DNA of 64,000 bases, taken from contig NZ_LUKE01000001.1 in assembly GCF_001592735.1 (NCBI RefSeq), positions 310,001-374,000 of the forward strand, written 5' to 3'. Shown piece by piece: positions 28,286-37,114 of this stretch. The notes below the pieces were generated by a model. The model searched no databases, was not told the DNA's origin, and saw only the letters and a program-made list of their open reading frames with translations. Position 1 is the stretch's first letter. Each line of letters starts with the position of its first letter. The translations under genes and the position numbers were made by a program. The DNA comes from Bdellovibrio bacteriovorus. Its GTDB lineage: Bacteria > Bdellovibrionota > Bdellovibrionia > Bdellovibrionales > Bdellovibrionaceae.

Positions 28286-29647
28286 ATGACAAGCACTCGA
28301 GTATTTTCTCTATTAATCGTCGACGATGACCCCCTGGTGCATCAATCCTTGAAACTGGCACTTCCATCGCACTGGAAAGTTTTTTCCGCGACCAAGCTTG
28401 AAGCGATCCAATACACGCGGTTTTATCACGCGGCTTTCGTGGACATGCATTTATCACCGGGCGCCAATAAAGCGGATGGCCCCGCGGTGATTGAAAAACT
28501 CACCAAACACAACAATCAACTTGAGGTCGTGGCGATGTCGGGCGACTTAAGCCGCGAGTTGATGGAGACCTGCCTTAAAGCCGGAGCACAAAGATTTTTA
28601 GCTAAACCTTTAATGCCCGAAGAAATCCTTTTAATTTTAGAAAAAATCGAAGCCCTTTGGGATTTACGCAATGTCGACCCTAGTGCGGACCGCGGCGAGA
28701 TCCGCTGGGTCGGAACTTCGGAAGCGTCCCAAAAAATCAAAAAACGCATTGCTGATTTGCGCGGGGAAACGAGCCCTGTTTTGCTGGAAGGTGAAACCGG
28801 TTGCGGTAAAGAAGTGATTGCAAGGATTTTAAACCAACAAGAAGGCGAAAGACCTTTTATCGCGGTGAACTTAGCCAGCATCCCCGACAATCTTTTCGAA
28901 TCCGAGATGTTTGGTCACGTCAAAGGAGCGTTCACGGGGGCGGAACAAAACAAGGTCGGCCTGACCGAAGCGGCCAATGGCGGCGATCTTTTCTTAGATG
29001 AAATCGAAGCCCTGCCATTAACTCAGCAAGCAAAACTTTTACGCTTCCTTGAAACGGGGGAAGTTCGTCGCGTGGGTGCAAAAGAAAGCACGACCGTCAA
29101 AACCCGCGTGATCGCCGCGACAAACAAGCCGCTAGACAAAATGGTTGCAAACGGAGAATTCCGTGAAGACTTGTTGTATCGTTTAAATTCTCAACGCGTA
29201 GAGCTGCCGCCTTTACGTCAGCGCTTGGATGATATTGATGAGCTGGCAAAACACTTCCTCGCGGCCGAACGTCCTCGTCGCAACAAAACGATCGCCGATG
29301 ATGGCTTAGCCGCGATGAAAAAATACAACTGGCCCGGAAATGTGCGTGAGTTAAAGCGTGTGTGTGAACAGTTAAGTTTGACCTCGCCATTGCCTTTTAT
29401 CCGTGCCGAAGATGTTTTAAACTGGTTACGCCCGACGGCGGTTTTTAGTGAAGGCGTACCTTCTTACACGGCTATTGATTTTAACAAGGGTTTTAACACT
29501 TTGGTTGAAGAGTTTGAAGCCCACGTGATTCGCACCTGCTTAAAACAAACCAAAGACATCGAAACGGCAGCAAAGATTTTGCAAATCTCGCGCTCGAATC
29601 TGTATAAGAAAATCAAAGACTACAAAATTGAAGAGGAACCTTCGTAA
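28286..29647 (+). CDS. Sigma-54-dependent response regulator (NtrC family)
   Basis: A protein of 453 residues: an N-terminal receiver (SLLIVDDDPLVHQS; Asp in AAFVDMHLS), a central AAA+ domain with Walker A GETGCGKE, GAFTGA for sigma-54 contact and GGDLFLDEIEAL for Walker B, then an arginine-finger region. The C-terminal Fis-type helix-turn-helix is at about 410-450 (TAAKILQISRSNLYKKIKDY). It activates sigma-54 promoters when phosphorylated. No kinase is adjacent. I start at the ATG at 28286; the reading frame is open upstream but carries no conserved residues. The phospholipid genes follow without a gap and may be cotranscribed. Confidence 0.92.
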   Translation: MTSTRVFSLLIVDDDPLVHQSLKLALPSHWKVFSATKLEAIQYTRFYHAAFVDMHLSPGANKADGPAVIEKLTKHNNQLEVVAMSGDLSRELMETCLKAGAQRFLAKPLMPEEILLILEKIEALWDLRNVDPSADRGEIRWVGTSEASQKIKKRIADLRGETSPVLLEGETGCGKEVIARILNQQEGERPFIAVNLASIPDNLFESEMFGHVKGAFTGAEQNKVGLTEAANGGDLFLDEIEALPLTQQAKLLRFLETGEVRRVGAKESTTVKTRVIAATNKPLDKMVANGEFREDLLYRLNSQRVELPPLRQRLDDIDELAKHFLAAERPRRNKTIADDGLAAMKKYNWPGNVRELKRVCEQLSLTSPLPFIRAEDVLNWLRPTAVFSEGVPSYTAIDFNKGFNTLVEEFEAHVIRTCLKQTKDIETAAKILQISRSNLYKKIKDYKIEEEPS

Positions 29648-30592
29648 ATGGATTTTTCTAATCTTTCACTTCCACTACGTATTGCCATCCCCACCGCTTG
29701 GGAAAGTCCGATTTACCGCCAAACAGTCTTGATTGTTCTTTCGATCATCTTTGTTTCCGGCGCTATCGTCTTTTTTTTCAGAAAGAAGAATTATTACTTC
29801 GTCCAATCTTGGGCGAGTATTAAAAGCTGGCTTTTTGCCGCGCCATTGATGTTTATCGTGATGGGTTTACCTGAGCCTTGGCCGTTGGTGGCCTTGACCG
29901 CTTTAGCCATCCTGGGGGCCAAGATCTTCTTTCAGATCATGGGCATGTTTCATCGCAGTTACTTTGTTTTGATTTGTTATGCGGGGATCATCGGCCTGGG
30001 TGTTTGCACATGGCTTGATCGCTTAGATATTTACAATTTCATGCCGATGATGGTTTTAGGTATCAGCTGCTTAGTACCGCTGGCACGCAATAACTATAAG
30101 CGCATGATTCAGTACATCTCCTTGACCCTGCTCGCGTTTATTTTCTTAGGCTGGTCTTTCATGCACTTAGGCTTGATCTTAAAATTCCCCAATGGGGTTT
30201 TCCAAGTCATGTACTTAATTATCCTGACTGAGTTCTGTGACAACACGAACTTGGCTTTAAGTCGTTACATCGGCGGATGGAAATTGTTCCCTGGTATCAA
30301 TCCCCGCCGTACCGTGGGCAGTACCGCAGCTTCGATGGCGTTAACGCTTTTCTTGGCGGGCTCGATGAGATTTTTACTGCCCGATGGATCTGAAAAATAC
30401 TGGCTGGCATCAGGCCTGGTGGCAGCTCTGGGCGGCTTCTTAGGAGATCTCGTCATGACGGCCGTGCGCCGGGATGCGGGCATGAAAACCGTGGGGCCTT
30501 TCATCTTGGGTCGCGGTGACTTTCTTCATCGTGTGGATAGATTGATTTTCGTAGCGCCTATTTATTATTATGTGATGACGGTTCTATTATGA
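29648..30592 (+). CDS. Phosphatidate cytidylyltransferase (CdsA-like)
   Basis: An integral membrane enzyme with about eight TM helices that makes CDP-diacylglycerol from phosphatidate and CTP. The CDS signature is visible near the C-terminus, in the form AVRRDAGMKTVGPFILGRGD followed by FLHRVDRL, which is a variant: the usual KD and GHGG residues are partly replaced by KT and GRGD. It may be a divergent member or have altered specificity. It starts right after the regulator stop (TAA ATG) and overlaps the acyltransferase start by 4 bases, so this is a phospholipid operon. Confidence 0.83.
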   Translation: MDFSNLSLPLRIAIPTAWESPIYRQTVLIVLSIIFVSGAIVFFFRKKNYYFVQSWASIKSWLFAAPLMFIVMGLPEPWPLVALTALAILGAKIFFQIMGMFHRSYFVLICYAGIIGLGVCTWLDRLDIYNFMPMMVLGISCLVPLARNNYKRMIQYISLTLLAFIFLGWSFMHLGLILKFPNGVFQVMYLIILTEFCDNTNLALSRYIGGWKLFPGINPRRTVGSTAASMALTLFLAGSMRFLLPDGSEKYWLASGLVAALGGFLGDLVMTAVRRDAGMKTVGPFILGRGDFLHRVDRLIFVAPIYYYVMTVLL

Positions 30593-31368
30593 AGGATTGG
30601 AAGTACGATAACGAGCAGTGGACGCAACTGCCGACTTACTTAAAACATCTGCCGCTTTTTACGCGCAACATAGATATGTTCAGTATCTTTTGGCGCTTTA
30701 TCTGGTCCATTTTTTTGAAAAATCTGGCTTTTAAGTTTTATATTCGTTTGAAAGTTAAGGGCACTCCTTTTAGTGAGCTCTATAAAACTCAACCCAAGCT
30801 TATCATTATCAGCAATCACGCCAGTCACTTAGATGCGGTTTCCATCGCAGCCTCCATCCCCCGCCGTTTTTGGTTGAATCTATATATCGCCGCGGCCAAA
30901 GACTATTTCTTTTCCAATTGGCTCTTCACATTTTTTTCGCAGCATTGCTTAGGCGCCATTCCCATTGATCGTAAAGATCGCAAGGGTGAAGCCATTAATT
31001 TAATTTTGAAACTGTTAACCGATTTGCCACGCATGTGGTTGATTATTTTTCCTGAGGGCACACGTTCTAAAGACGGAAAGATTCACGAGTTTAAGCGCGG
31101 CGTTTCTATTTTTTCTGAACGCACAAAAACACCGTTGTTATTTACGTACCTAGAAGGCAACACCGAGCTTTGGCCCAAAGGTCAGCCGATTCCATTACCA
31201 GGAAAGCTGACTTTGCACGTTGGTCCGGTTCATCCACCGGGCCCCATCCATCAGGTGTATACTGCCTATAAAAGCTGGGTTTTAACCATCAATCCAGACG
31301 CCTTTGCCGTTGATGAAACGACCGCTGTGCCGGAGGAAGGTAAGAAAGATGACCAAGAGCAAATTTGA
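30589..31368 (+). CDS. 1-acyl-sn-glycerol-3-phosphate acyltransferase (PlsC-like)
   Basis: A membrane acyltransferase of 259 residues with the HX4D motif SNHASHLDAVS and FPEGTRSKDGKIHEFKRG. It adds the second acyl chain to lysophosphatidate, feeding the CdsA-like enzyme encoded by the overlapping upstream gene. Because many bacteria carry several PlsC-like enzymes, the exact substrate is not certain. The 3' end overlaps the MBL gene start by 20 bases. Confidence 0.88.
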   Translation: MKDWKYDNEQWTQLPTYLKHLPLFTRNIDMFSIFWRFIWSIFLKNLAFKFYIRLKVKGTPFSELYKTQPKLIIISNHASHLDAVSIAASIPRRFWLNLYIAAAKDYFFSNWLFTFFSQHCLGAIPIDRKDRKGEAINLILKLLTDLPRMWLIIFPEGTRSKDGKIHEFKRGVSIFSERTKTPLLFTYLEGNTELWPKGQPIPLPGKLTLHVGPVHPPGPIHQVYTAYKSWVLTINPDAFAVDETTAVPEEGKKDDQEQI

Positions 31369-32254
31369 AGTCGAAAAAAGAACTTTAAAAATCGGCCCCT
31401 ATGAAATCTGCCCGATTCCCACAGGACAATTTGGCTTAGACGGGGGCGCGATGTTCGGCACTGTTCCCAAGGTTCTTTGGGAAAAAACCAATCCTACGGA
31501 CGAAAAAAATCGCATCGAAATGGAAGCGCGGGCTTTGTTACTAAAATCTCCCGGCTGCAATATCTTGATTGATACCGGCAATGGCCAAGATTTCGTGGCA
31601 AAGTATGGCGAAAAATTAGGAACCAAGTTTGCCGAGATGTACGGTATTGATCAAAACGGACCTTCGCTGGAAAAATCTTTAAAAGCTCACGGCTTGAAAT
31701 TTGAAGACATCAATCACGTGGTGCTGACTCACCTGCATTTTGATCATGCGGGTGGTGCGACCACAGAAGTCGGCGGACAACTGGTCCCGACCTTTCCTCA
31801 CGCTCAGTACTGGGTGCAAAAAGGAAATTTAGAGACCGCTCGTAAGCCCAACTTGCGCGAGCGAGCGAGTTATTACCCGGCGAACTTTCAACCTCTTTTA
31901 GAAAAAGGGGTTTTAAACATCATGCACGGGGAACAAGAAAATTTCTTACCCGGCATTTCCGCAATCATTTCAAACGGTCACACTTTGAATCAGCAAGTGA
32001 TCAAGGTCAGCGACGGCCAGACCACGCTGCTTTATTGTGGCGACATGGTTCCGACCAGCACGCACGTGAAAATCCCATGGCTGATGGGGTATGATTTGCA
32101 CCCGCTGACACTGATGGAAGAAAAAGAAAAAAACCTTAGCGAAGCCGCGGATCACTCTTGGTATCTTTTCTTTGAGCATGATCCTTATTGCGATGCCGCG
32201 CTCATTGAACGCAACGGCCATGATTTCGCTGTGACGAAAAGGTTTTGGCTGTAA
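31349..32254 (+). CDS. Metallo-beta-lactamase-fold hydrolase
   Basis: A protein of 301 residues with the binuclear zinc motif LTHLHFDHAGGATT, a third His in SNGHTLNQQ, the bridging Asp in CGDMVPTS and a later His. This layout resembles the MBL subgroup that includes lactonases. The substrate is unknown. I start at the ATG at 31349 because GGAGGAAGG lies before it; it overlaps the upstream acyltransferase by 20 bases, so it is in the same transcript. A hairpin with a later T run (32257-32306) may end the operon. Confidence 0.87.
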   Translation: MTKSKFEVEKRTLKIGPYEICPIPTGQFGLDGGAMFGTVPKVLWEKTNPTDEKNRIEMEARALLLKSPGCNILIDTGNGQDFVAKYGEKLGTKFAEMYGIDQNGPSLEKSLKAHGLKFEDINHVVLTHLHFDHAGGATTEVGGQLVPTFPHAQYWVQKGNLETARKPNLRERASYYPANFQPLLEKGVLNIMHGEQENFLPGISAIISNGHTLNQQVIKVSDGQTTLLYCGDMVPTSTHVKIPWLMGYDLHPLTLMEEKEKNLSEAADHSWYLFFEHDPYCDAALIERNGHDFAVTKRFWL

Positions 32255-32256
32255 GT

Positions 32257-32306
32257 GTCCTGGGCCAAAGTGGGGCCGCCAACAAGGACTCCTGGTGATT
32301 TTTTTC
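32257..32306 (+). terminator. Possible terminator after the MBL gene
   Basis: GTCCT (32257-32261) pairs with AGGAC (32285-32289), with a GGCC/GGCC stem inside, and a run of seven T bases follows at about 32300-32306. The gap of about ten bases between stem and T run makes it weak. Confidence 0.35.
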
Positions 32307-32329
32307 CAATTTTAAGAGATTATTAGGAT

Positions 32330-32626
32330 ATGAAGTTCGGCCAGATAGTTCCTTTAACTGAAGTCTCCGCAAAGGATTTAGACTCTTGCGACAATCTGCA
32401 AGAGTTTCTAGAAAAAATTATGGTTCTGGCAGAAAAAACGACCGATCTGCGAACGCAACAAGCTTACCTTTCAGTCTACATGGCTTTCAGAGATCACTAC
32501 CCCAGCTACTTAGAAAAAACGGATAAAGAAATTCTTCAAAATTTAAACCGTATGATTGAAGAAGCAGATCCGAAAATCATTAAACTTCGCCGCATTGCCT
32601 TAGCGGCTCTTTCGAAAGTCGCATGA
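32330..32626 (+). CDS. Small helical hypothetical protein, first gene of a nucleotidyltransferase-like pair
   Basis: A protein of 98 residues, fully alpha-helical in appearance, with no signal peptide. I do not recognise a family. The ATGA-type overlap with the next gene (stop 32626, start 32623) shows tight coupling. In toxin-antitoxin and similar modules, a small helical protein often accompanies a minimal nucleotidyltransferase; the pairing fits that pattern but nothing here proves it. Confidence 0.65.
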   Translation: MKFGQIVPLTEVSAKDLDSCDNLQEFLEKIMVLAEKTTDLRTQQAYLSVYMAFRDHYPSYLEKTDKEILQNLNRMIEEADPKIIKLRRIALAALSKVA

Positions 32627-33150
32627 TATCGCAAGAGCAATACCAGAAATTTTTAGAGGCGGTCACAAACGACATTGAAGGCGATTGGGTCTTAGTCGGC
32701 GGGGCCTTGATGGCCGTGCTAATTCCAAACTCAAGAGCGACTGCAGATATTGATCTTTGTCCGATCGGGGAACTTACCAACGAGCGACGCATCAGCTTGA
32801 TGAAGCTAGCACAAAAAAGTAATTTAAGTATTGAAGCCATCAATCCTTCTGCCGACTTCTTTCTGCGACAAATTCCTCAGTGGCAAGCATCTTTGGTTCT
32901 TTTCATCAAAGGAACAAAAGGAAATCTATACCGCCCCTCTCTGGAGCTCTACATCAAAATGAAATCAGAAAGAGCCACCGAAAGCGACATTTCTGACTGC
33001 ATCGCATTTTGGCAATGGCATACGGACAATGGATTAAAGTACGACTCTGCCCTTATAAAAGATTATCTGACCCAAAAGATTGCCCAAGAAAATCAACCTC
33101 AGAAAAAAAAGAATTTGCACCGCTTGCTTTCATTTAAGGACCATGCTTAA
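32623..33150 (+). CDS. Nucleotidyltransferase-fold protein (DUF6036/AbiEii-like)
   Basis: A protein of 175 residues with the minimal nucleotidyltransferase signature: VLVGGALMAVLIPNSRATAD followed by IDL, the GG and DxD acids. The rest is helical, with no second domain. Such proteins occur as antitoxins or toxins of type IV and type VII modules and as parts of abortive infection systems, but also as isolated proteins. Its start overlaps the upstream 98-residue gene by 4 bases and its stop overlaps the start of the YihY gene by 8 bases. Confidence 0.65.
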   Translation: MISQEQYQKFLEAVTNDIEGDWVLVGGALMAVLIPNSRATADIDLCPIGELTNERRISLMKLAQKSNLSIEAINPSADFFLRQIPQWQASLVLFIKGTKGNLYRPSLELYIKMKSERATESDISDCIAFWQWHTDNGLKYDSALIKDYLTQKIAQENQPQKKKNLHRLLSFKDHA

Positions 33151-33937
33151 AAAAATCACCACCGTCTTAAAAGACACTCTTCAACAAATGCGCGATGGCG
33201 AACTACAACTTGTGGCCGCGTCATTGGCTTTTTCAACGGCGATTGCCTTGGTCCCCTTTATCGCCGTGGTGCTAGCGACCTTTCAATCGATTGGTGGTTT
33301 AGAAATTCTTTATCCCAAGGTCGAAGCGTTTTTACTGCGCAACTTGCGTGAAGCCGCCGGTTCCACCGACGTGACGAAGTTCATGCGTATTTTTTTAAAA
33401 AACATCAGTGCCGGCAAAATGGGTTCCTGGGGAGCCATCTTACTTTTTCTGACCTCTTTGCGTCTTTTGCATGATATGGAGGTCGGCATTCATCGCGTGT
33501 GGAATTTAAAAAACACCCGACCTTTTTACAAACGCCTCATCTATCAATGGGCCATCATTTTAGGGATCCCGGTATTTTTAGCGATCTATGTCGGCTTTTC
33601 GACTTTGGAACAATTTAAGTTTGTTCATCGCGTGATTCCGGCTTCGGCTTCGAACTCTTTGGTTTTAGTGGGGTCTTTGTTCGTCATTTATAAGTTTGTG
33701 CCCGACGTTTACGTGAGAAAAAGCGCAGCTTTTATCAGCGCCCTGATTGCTTCGGTCGTGGTCTATGGGGTGCACAAGGTCTATGCGGTGCTGGTGGTAA
33801 ACTTCTTTAACTACAATAAGATCTATGGATCTTTCGCGGCGATTCCCCTTTTACTACTATGGATTCTCACAATGTGGTACGTGATCTTGGGCGGAGTTGC
33901 TCTTTGCGCTTCTCTTCAGAAACGACACGTTGCATAA
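33143..33937 (+). CDS. YihY/BrkB-family inner-membrane protein
   Basis: A protein of 264 residues with about six TM helices. The family features are visible: DGELQLVAASLAFSTAIALVP near the N-terminus, RLLHDMEVGIHRVWNLK, and the C-terminal block YNKIYGSFAAIPLLLLWI. YihY/BrkB proteins are of uncertain function, once annotated as ribonuclease BN by mistake. I start at the ATG at 33143, with AAGGA just before; a longer frame overlapping the upstream gene is not conserved. It ends before a hairpin and the tRNA. Confidence 0.88.
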   Translation: MLKKITTVLKDTLQQMRDGELQLVAASLAFSTAIALVPFIAVVLATFQSIGGLEILYPKVEAFLLRNLREAAGSTDVTKFMRIFLKNISAGKMGSWGAILLFLTSLRLLHDMEVGIHRVWNLKNTRPFYKRLIYQWAIILGIPVFLAIYVGFSTLEQFKFVHRVIPASASNSLVLVGSLFVIYKFVPDVYVRKSAAFISALIASVVVYGVHKVYAVLVVNFFNYNKIYGSFAAIPLLLLWILTMWYVILGGVALCASLQKRHVA

Positions 33938-33966
33938 ATTAAGCCTTTTCAAGTCCCCCGACCTAG

Positions 33967-33986
33967 GCAAATCTCTTTGGATTTGC
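33967..33986. terminator. Hairpin after the YihY gene (possible transcript end)
   Basis: GCAAATC (33967-33973) and GATTTGC (33980-33986) are perfect arms with a six-base loop. No U run follows directly, so termination is uncertain. A second AT-rich palindrome (TTAGATA-TTT-TATCTAA) lies about 15 bases later, upstream of the tRNA. Confidence 0.4.
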
Positions 33987-34042
33987 TAGTTTGTGCCTCC
34001 TTAGATATTTTATCTAAAGCTGCAATTCATTTTGCCGCACGT

Positions 34043-34119
34043 GGTTCCGTAGCTCAGCTGGATAGAGCATCTCCCTTCTAAGGAGAGGGTCGTACGTTCG
34101 AGTCGTACCGGAATCACCA
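34043..34119 (+). tRNA. tRNA-Arg (anticodon UCU), CCA encoded
   Basis: The gene is 77 bases long including the CCA. Acceptor arms GGTTCCG and CGGAATC pair (one G-T), the D arm AGCTCAGCTGGATAGAGC is standard, the anticodon loop is CTTCTAA with anticodon TCT, and the T arm GTTCGAGTC is intact. It reads AGA codons. Accessory genes begin just past its 3' end, a common integration position, but no duplicated tRNA tail was found downstream. Confidence 0.97.
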
Positions 34120-34183
34120 TTTTTCCAAATGTGTCAGAGATGAATATTAAGACGCTCTATCATTGGGCGAACTCAAATTAGAA

Positions 34184-34855
34184 TCACATCTGCCTAATCT
34201 TTTCAATTTCAGAAATCGCCGACTGCAACTTGTCGATCGACTCTTTAAATCGCCAAGCGTTTGGCTCTTTTTGAAAATACTCGATCCCGCCTCGCAGGAA
34301 CTTCACCGCAAGATCTAGATTGCCTAAGTGAAAATGAACCTGTGCCATGAGCGGAGGTATATTGGTATTGAAAATTCCGAAGTCTTCTATCTTGCTGTAT
34401 GCATTGATAGCTGTTTCAAAATAGCAATTGCTTAACTTCGAGAGACTATCCGCGCGTTGGAATATAGGCTCACCGTTCTCAGAGTATGCTTGGACAAGAC
34501 GCTTTACGGATTCTTTGGCCTGGCTATCATCACCTTTCCCATAGCTCCAGCTATCTGATCCTGATTTACTTTTTAATCTGAAATGAATCGGGCAATCAGC
34601 AAAGGTGATCTTTTTAGCGTCCGAGATTTTCTTGTCCTCCCAGGGCGTATCGAGAAACATAAGGGGAAATATCCCCATTTCGACGTAGCACACGCCGTCC
34701 CATTTCGAACCCTCAATCTCTAGAAACTCAACGACTTCTTCCTTTATTCTTTTATATTTTTGCCCCTTCCCCTCAAAGCCAAGACGCTTAAGAATGGGGT
34801 GAAAGTCGTTCGAAAGTATTTCTAGGAATAGAGTTCGCGGATTAACTTCAGCCAT
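34184..34855 (-). CDS. DUF4304-domain protein
   Basis: A soluble protein of 223 residues. The N-terminal 130 residues match the DUF4304 pattern: FHPILKRLGFEGKGQKYKRI followed by VEFLEIEGSKWDGVCYVE. The C-terminal part (about 140-215) looks helical and TPR-like. DUF4304 proteins have no known function and are scattered in bacteria, often in accessory DNA. It is the last of six same-strand genes. Confidence 0.75.
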   Translation of the reverse strand: MAEVNPRTLFLEILSNDFHPILKRLGFEGKGQKYKRIKEEVVEFLEIEGSKWDGVCYVEMGIFPLMFLDTPWEDKKISDAKKITFADCPIHFRLKSKSGSDSWSYGKGDDSQAKESVKRLVQAYSENGEPIFQRADSLSKLSNCYFETAINAYSKIEDFGIFNTNIPPLMAQVHFHLGNLDLAVKFLRGGIEYFQKEPNAWRFKESIDKLQSAISEIEKIRQM

Positions 34856-34881
34856 CTAATAACTTTCCCTTATAATTCAGT

Positions 34882-34910
34882 CTCCGGTCACCGAAGGAAT
34901 CCTTCCGGAG
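34882..34910 (-). repeat. Hairpin upstream of the DUF4304 gene
   Basis: CTCCGG (34882-34887) pairs with CCGGAG (34905-34910), with AAGG-ATT-CCTT pairing inside and a one-sided bulge. It lies between the gene starting at 34855 and the one ending at 35032. It may end the upstream transcript or sit in the leader of the next; no U run is visible. Confidence 0.4.
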
Positions 34911-35031
34911 CACCGCGGGATCAGCCCACTTGAGCCTTCCTGATCTGAAAGATGAAGAAACTGAAGATCGAAACGCGGACAAACCTGTTAGCGATCCACC
35001 GCTTCGTTAGGATGCGATAAGAAACCAAGTG

Positions 35032-35541
35032 CTATTGTTCGATAGTAAGAATATTGCCGAAAGCTATATCAAGTGATTCTCTGCTAAAAATAGTTCCAAC
35101 TTGGTTAAAGCAATTAAACTGTCGATCCTGATGCTCTCTACCAACATGAAAATTGTCATGGTGAACAGTAAAATTGAGTTGGAGCAACTTGAGGGAGGGC
35201 ATAGATGCGGCGTCTACTTTTACGACTTCGAGCCTACTCTCGGCAGAAAACGGGAAATAACCATTTTGATAGACCTTGATGCCCGTGAAAGAGCAAATAA
35301 CCGCTGTCCCACTAGCTTCAGCCACTTTTAGTGCCTGTATTTTGCCATCTGCCAAAACAAGCTGCTCATCTGCAGGCGGTGATTGTTTCTCTTCGAAAAG
35401 TTTGTTTGCTTCAACAATACTCAAGATTTTGATTTGTTTTCCTTGTAAAGAGTTGTAATCGATCGGAGCAGAAGCATCTGCGTGAGCTATGCAAATGGAC
35501 GTTAGAAACAAGCTGAGTGCAGTTAGTACAGTTTTCTTCAT
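35032..35541 (-). CDS. Secreted hypothetical protein, 169 aa
   Basis: The signal peptide is clear (VLTALSLFLTSICIAHADA, cut near residue 22), and GGAGG lies before the ATG. The mature protein has no motif I recognise. Two Cys residues (in VICSFTG and FNCFNQ) could form a disulfide, and the region NFTVHHDNFHVGREHQD is rich in His. It has its own intergenic region on both sides, suggesting a separate promoter. Confidence 0.65.
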   Translation of the reverse strand: MKKTVLTALSLFLTSICIAHADASAPIDYNSLQGKQIKILSIVEANKLFEEKQSPPADEQLVLADGKIQALKVAEASGTAVICSFTGIKVYQNGYFPFSAESRLEVVKVDAASMPSLKLLQLNFTVHHDNFHVGREHQDRQFNCFNQVGTIFSRESLDIAFGNILTIEQ

Positions 35542-35758
35542 GATGCCTCCAAGTATATCACTTGATTGTTAACCCGCCCAACTCCAATCAGCAAGCTGCG
35601 TTTTCAAAAACTGAATCCATTTGGAACAGGTAGCCGTCAGCCCCGGTAAGCTTTGTTGACTATACAGCGCCCTAAAAACCATGAAGTCGGTAAGAACGTA
35701 AATCTTCCCTTCAAATAATTTTTTCGAAGATTTTTTAGCTTTTTCTGTTGAGCTTAAG

Positions 35759-37030
35759 TCAGAGCCTCTTCACCGTAAAATTCGACGTTCCTTTGATCAA
35801 CTTCCAACCGGGAGCGAGTTTGAGCTCCCAACCAATGCCCTGAGCGGCATTTTCGCTAAAAGCAGACGGAGGGCTGACAGCGATGGACGCTCGATTGTCG
35901 TGAAACTTAAAGAGAGTTCCCTCTTTAACTATCAAAGAGCCCCATTCGTCTCTAACTTCGTAAGTCTCATAGATGACGGTGTTCGCATCAATCGACAAAA
36001 TGCCATACGGATTAAACACTGCTTGCGGACTATTCAAAACAATTTCCAATTTTCCTGGCTTTTCGATCTGTGATAGATATCTGGCGATTTTATCTTTAGT
36101 TTCCTGCGCTCTCTGAGTTTCAAACTTAACGATTTCTACGCGGCCGTAGTTTTTTAAAACTGCAATCGAAACCGGGCCTGGTTCTATTTTAAAAACCTGT
36201 TCCGTGATTTTTCCGAAACTTCTCATCTTGAGTGCCATGAATTTCCATTGTGGCCCCTTCGTGTCTAATAAAAGTCCGTAAAGCGGCCCCGAATAATAGG
36301 CTGAAGAACGAGTAAGGCTGGAAATTTCAGGAACGGCCTCAATCTTTTTGCGTAGCGCTTCGACAGTTTGCTCTGGTGTCGAACCGCAAAGTTTCATGCC
36401 CGTGTATTCAGCGACACCTTCACTCATCTCCATGGATTCTTCATTCTTCTCTGCTTCTGGATACTTCTTGAAGCGAAGTTTTCGCATTTGTAGGGCGACG
36501 CCAACATGATCCCTACGATGGGCAGAATCCTCAAGAGCTTTCAAAAGAGCATTCCATTCGAGGCGAAGCAATATACGGGCTTCTTCTTGATCGAGATGGG
36601 TGTTAAGGGCGTTGTTCATTGGAAATCCAACATCTTCTTGAATCGAATGGAAGGCCTCATGGAACATTAAGCCTGTTCTTCGAATCTGATCTTCGGGTAA
36701 GGGCCAAACAACCATCGACCAGTTGCGACCGCCCCATTTTACGGAGGTGTTCGCATAATGGGGCCCGCCACTATAAGTTCCCCGATAGACATTCGAGAAC
36801 TTTTCAAAACGACCTTCTGGATCGGGCTCCGTCGATACGGCTTTTAGATTGTTCGGGTCAACAATAACCATCGGCACACAAAGACTGTGCTTCCACGTGA
36901 CTCCGTCTTCTTTGATACAGGCATCTTTGTATTGTCGTAGGTATTCGGCAGCTTGCATTTCAAAATCAGAAGCTTTTGGGATAGAGGCGCAACCAGCAAT
37001 GACGATGAGAAACGGTATCAATTTTTTCAT
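35759..37030 (-). CDS. Lipoprotein with an HExxH motif
   Basis: A protein of 423 residues with a short lipoprotein signal (FLIVIAGCASIPK, Cys near 14). A zinc-protease-like HEAFH motif lies at LMFHEAFHSIQEDVGFPMNN, followed by ARILLRLEWNAL and by EGVAEYTG, a plausible third ligand site, since gluzincin-type proteins use ENxxD or ExxxE-like residues. The C-terminal third (about 280-423) is beta-rich. This may be a periplasmic or outer-membrane metallopeptidase, but activity is only inferred. The start lacks a ribosome site. Confidence 0.7.
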   Translation of the reverse strand: MKKLIPFLIVIAGCASIPKASDFEMQAAEYLRQYKDACIKEDGVTWKHSLCVPMVIVDPNNLKAVSTEPDPEGRFEKFSNVYRGTYSGGPHYANTSVKWGGRNWSMVVWPLPEDQIRRTGLMFHEAFHSIQEDVGFPMNNALNTHLDQEEARILLRLEWNALLKALEDSAHRRDHVGVALQMRKLRFKKYPEAEKNEESMEMSEGVAEYTGMKLCGSTPEQTVEALRKKIEAVPEISSLTRSSAYYSGPLYGLLLDTKGPQWKFMALKMRSFGKITEQVFKIEPGPVSIAVLKNYGRVEIVKFETQRAQETKDKIARYLSQIEKPGKLEIVLNSPQAVFNPYGILSIDANTVIYETYEVRDEWGSLIVKEGTLFKFHDNRASIAVSPPSAFSENAAQGIGWELKLAPGWKLIKGTSNFTVKRL

Positions 37031-37114
37031 ACGAGGAGATTCTTTTAATAAATCAAGATAGTCCAGGAGAAATCCATCAACGGCTCCCTACTCTGCGATC
37101 AATAAGGGAATGTT

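Noticed and set aside
31304-31348. Longer N-terminus for the MBL protein
   Set aside because: The extra residues lie inside the acyltransferase frame, and the GGAGG signal fits the ATG at 31349.
34043-34119. Phage or island integration at tRNA-Arg
   Set aside because: I found no integrase gene and no repeat of the tRNA 3' end downstream. Kept only as a low-confidence idea about an old accessory block.
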